Origin: Balneolaceae bacterium | GTDB taxonomy: Bacteria; Bacteroidota; Rhodothermia; Balneolales; Balneolaceae | Assembly: GCA_021767245.1 (NCBI GenBank) | Contig: JAASTO010000174.1 | Coordinates: 1 to 5,539 of the forward strand | Direction of reading: 5' to 3' | Length of the DNA: 5,539 nucleotides | Shown here: piece after piece, positions 4,606 to 5,539 of the stretch | How the letters are laid out: each line of letters begins with the position of its first letter | Numbering within the stretch: the first letter of the stretch is position 1 | The notes under the pieces: model-generated | Database searches by the model: none | What the model was told of the DNA's origin: nothing | What the model saw: only the letters and a program-made list of their open reading frames with translations | Made by a program: the position numbers and the translations under genes

Positions 4606-5539
4606 TGAAATCAGAGGTAATGTTGATCATGAAAACACATCCCAAAACATGTATTGTAAGTGCAATTTCAAAACGGACCTGTTTATTGGTTGGGTGGTTA
4701 ACGGGTTTACTGATGATCTTTTCACTCCAAACCCTTTCAGCTCAAACCGTTGAAAATGTTGATAAAGCCTTTTTGGAAGCCCGGGAACTCGCTTTCGATG
4801 GCCAAAGGGAGGAAGCAAGGGAATTGGCCTATGCCATTCTGGAAATATCACCCGATTATCACGACGTCAGGATTCTGATCGCCCGCACCTACGCCTGGGA
4901 TGGCAGTTACGATAACGCCCGTGAGGAACTGAATTACGTACTCGAACGCAGGCCCGATTATAAAGACGCCCTCTTTGCAGCCATCGATAACGAACGCTGG
5001 GCGGGAAATGAAAAGGCCATGCTGGATTACTCGAAGCAGGCAGTGAGATATCACGCCGTTGATGCGGATGTACTATTGAAGAGAGCTGAAACTCTAAATT
5101 CGGCCGGTAAGGATAAAGAGGCACTGCAGGTCCTGAATCAACTGGAGCAGATCGATAAAATAAATGAAGAAGCGTTACAGTTGAGGGAAAGCATCAAAAC
5201 CTCAGGACAGAATTATACCCTTACCACCGCATACACCTACGATACATTTGAGGATGTATTCGACGATATACATAAAGCCTACGTTCAGCTTTCTAGGCGT
5301 ACAGGTTTTGGTTCAGTGATCGGACGCGTCAATTATCAGCGCAGATTTTCCACGGATGGATTACAGGCTGAACTTGATTTCTATCCATCTATCGCTGAGG
5401 GTTGGTATGGGTATGTCAGTGCCGGTTATTCTTCCAGTTCTTTGTTTCCGGAGTTCAGGTCAGGTGCGGAGTTATTTAAAACGTTGCCCGGCGCATTCGA
5501 GGTTTCTGCGGGATTTAGGTACCTGAGTTTCAATAGCGA
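4605..5539 (+). CDS. TPR plus YaiO-type outer-membrane beta-barrel protein, 3' partial
   Basis: The frame is open to the window end, giving 311 codons without a stop; the C-terminus is missing. A basic n-region and hydrophobic segment (about 26-44) ending in LSA-Q suggest a Sec signal peptide, cleaved near residue 46. Residues about 52-195 form helical TPR-like repeats (for example AFLEARELAFDGQREEARE and RILIARTYAWDGSYDNARE). From about 203 alternating beta strands begin (YTLTTAYTYDTFED, YVQLSRRTGFGSVIGRVNY, FYPSIAEGWYGYVSAGYSSS, FPEFRSGAELF), the pattern of the YaiO-type outer-membrane barrel. The ATG at 4605 overlaps the glycosyltransferase stop (TGATG), supporting translational coupling; in-frame ATG 4629, 11 nt after AGAGG, is an equally reasonable start and shortens the long n-region. 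By analogy with PgaA, NfrA and E. coli YaiO next to GT2 YaiP, it may export or anchor the polymer made by its neighbour. The role is inferred. Confidence 0.88.
   Translation, partial: MKSEVMLIMKTHPKTCIVSAISKRTCLLVGWLTGLLMIFSLQTLSAQTVENVDKAFLEARELAFDGQREEARELAYAILEISPDYHDVRILIARTYAWDGSYDNAREELNYVLERRPDYKDALFAAIDNERWAGNEKAMLDYSKQAVRYHAVDADVLLKRAETLNSAGKDKEALQVLNQLEQIDKINEEALQLRESIKTSGQNYTLTTAYTYDTFEDVFDDIHKAYVQLSRRTGFGSVIGRVNYQRRFSTDGLQAELDFYPSIAEGWYGYVSAGYSSSSLFPEFRSGAELFKTLPGAFEVSAGFRYLSFNS

Noticed and set aside
4568..4753. Short + strand open frame across the GT2/YaiO junction
   Set aside because: It is out of frame with both well-supported neighbours, which together cover almost all of it.
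1..5539. CRISPR arrays, tRNA/rRNA genes, insertion sequences
   Set aside because: No regularly spaced repeats, tRNA-like T-arm sequences, transposase motifs or terminal inverted repeats with target duplications were seen.

Overview
The window reads as chromosomal DNA of moderate GC from a Gram-negative bacterium, most likely of the Bacteroidota/Balneolota (CFB) group. The reasons are indirect: an outer-membrane barrel protein of the YaiO family, several genes with little or no Shine-Dalgarno sequence, and overall protein style. No marker gene fixes the lineage, so this is an inference. All supported genes are on the + strand.

Layout. Positions 1-515 hold no convincing gene but contain three inverted repeats, two of them in a GC-rich patch around 280-385. 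Positions 516-1235 encode a stand-alone short-chain dehydrogenase/reductase (SDR) with an intact YxxxK pair but glycine where the catalytic serine normally sits. Positions 1236-1490 are intergenic and carry a perfect short hairpin and a separate 8-bp inverted repeat upstream of the next gene. From 1491 to the window end there is a tight cluster of four genes: a single-domain response regulator (1491-1868, GTG start, strong ribosome binding site), a membrane-anchored HEAT-repeat protein (1890-3002), a processive-type membrane glycosyltransferase family 2 (2980-4605), and a TPR plus YaiO-type beta-barrel outer-membrane protein (from 4605, cut by the window end). Spacings are 21 nt, a 23-nt overlap and a 1-nt overlap, so co-transcription and translational coupling are very likely.

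How the genes may work together. A membrane GT2 with D, DxD, ED and QxxRW motifs next to a TPR/beta-barrel outer-membrane protein recalls the PgaC/PgaA, NfrB/NfrA and YaiP/YaiO arrangements of enterobacteria, in which a polysaccharide is made at the inner membrane and handled or exported at the outer membrane. Here the pair is preceded by an inner-membrane-anchored HEAT-repeat protein, which looks like a cytoplasmic protein-interaction scaffold, and by a CheY/Spo0F-like receiver with no output domain. The attractive but unproven reading is an envelope polysaccharide machine whose synthase is controlled post-translationally by receiver phosphorylation relayed through the HEAT scaffold. The SDR is separated by about 255 bp and is probably not part of this system.
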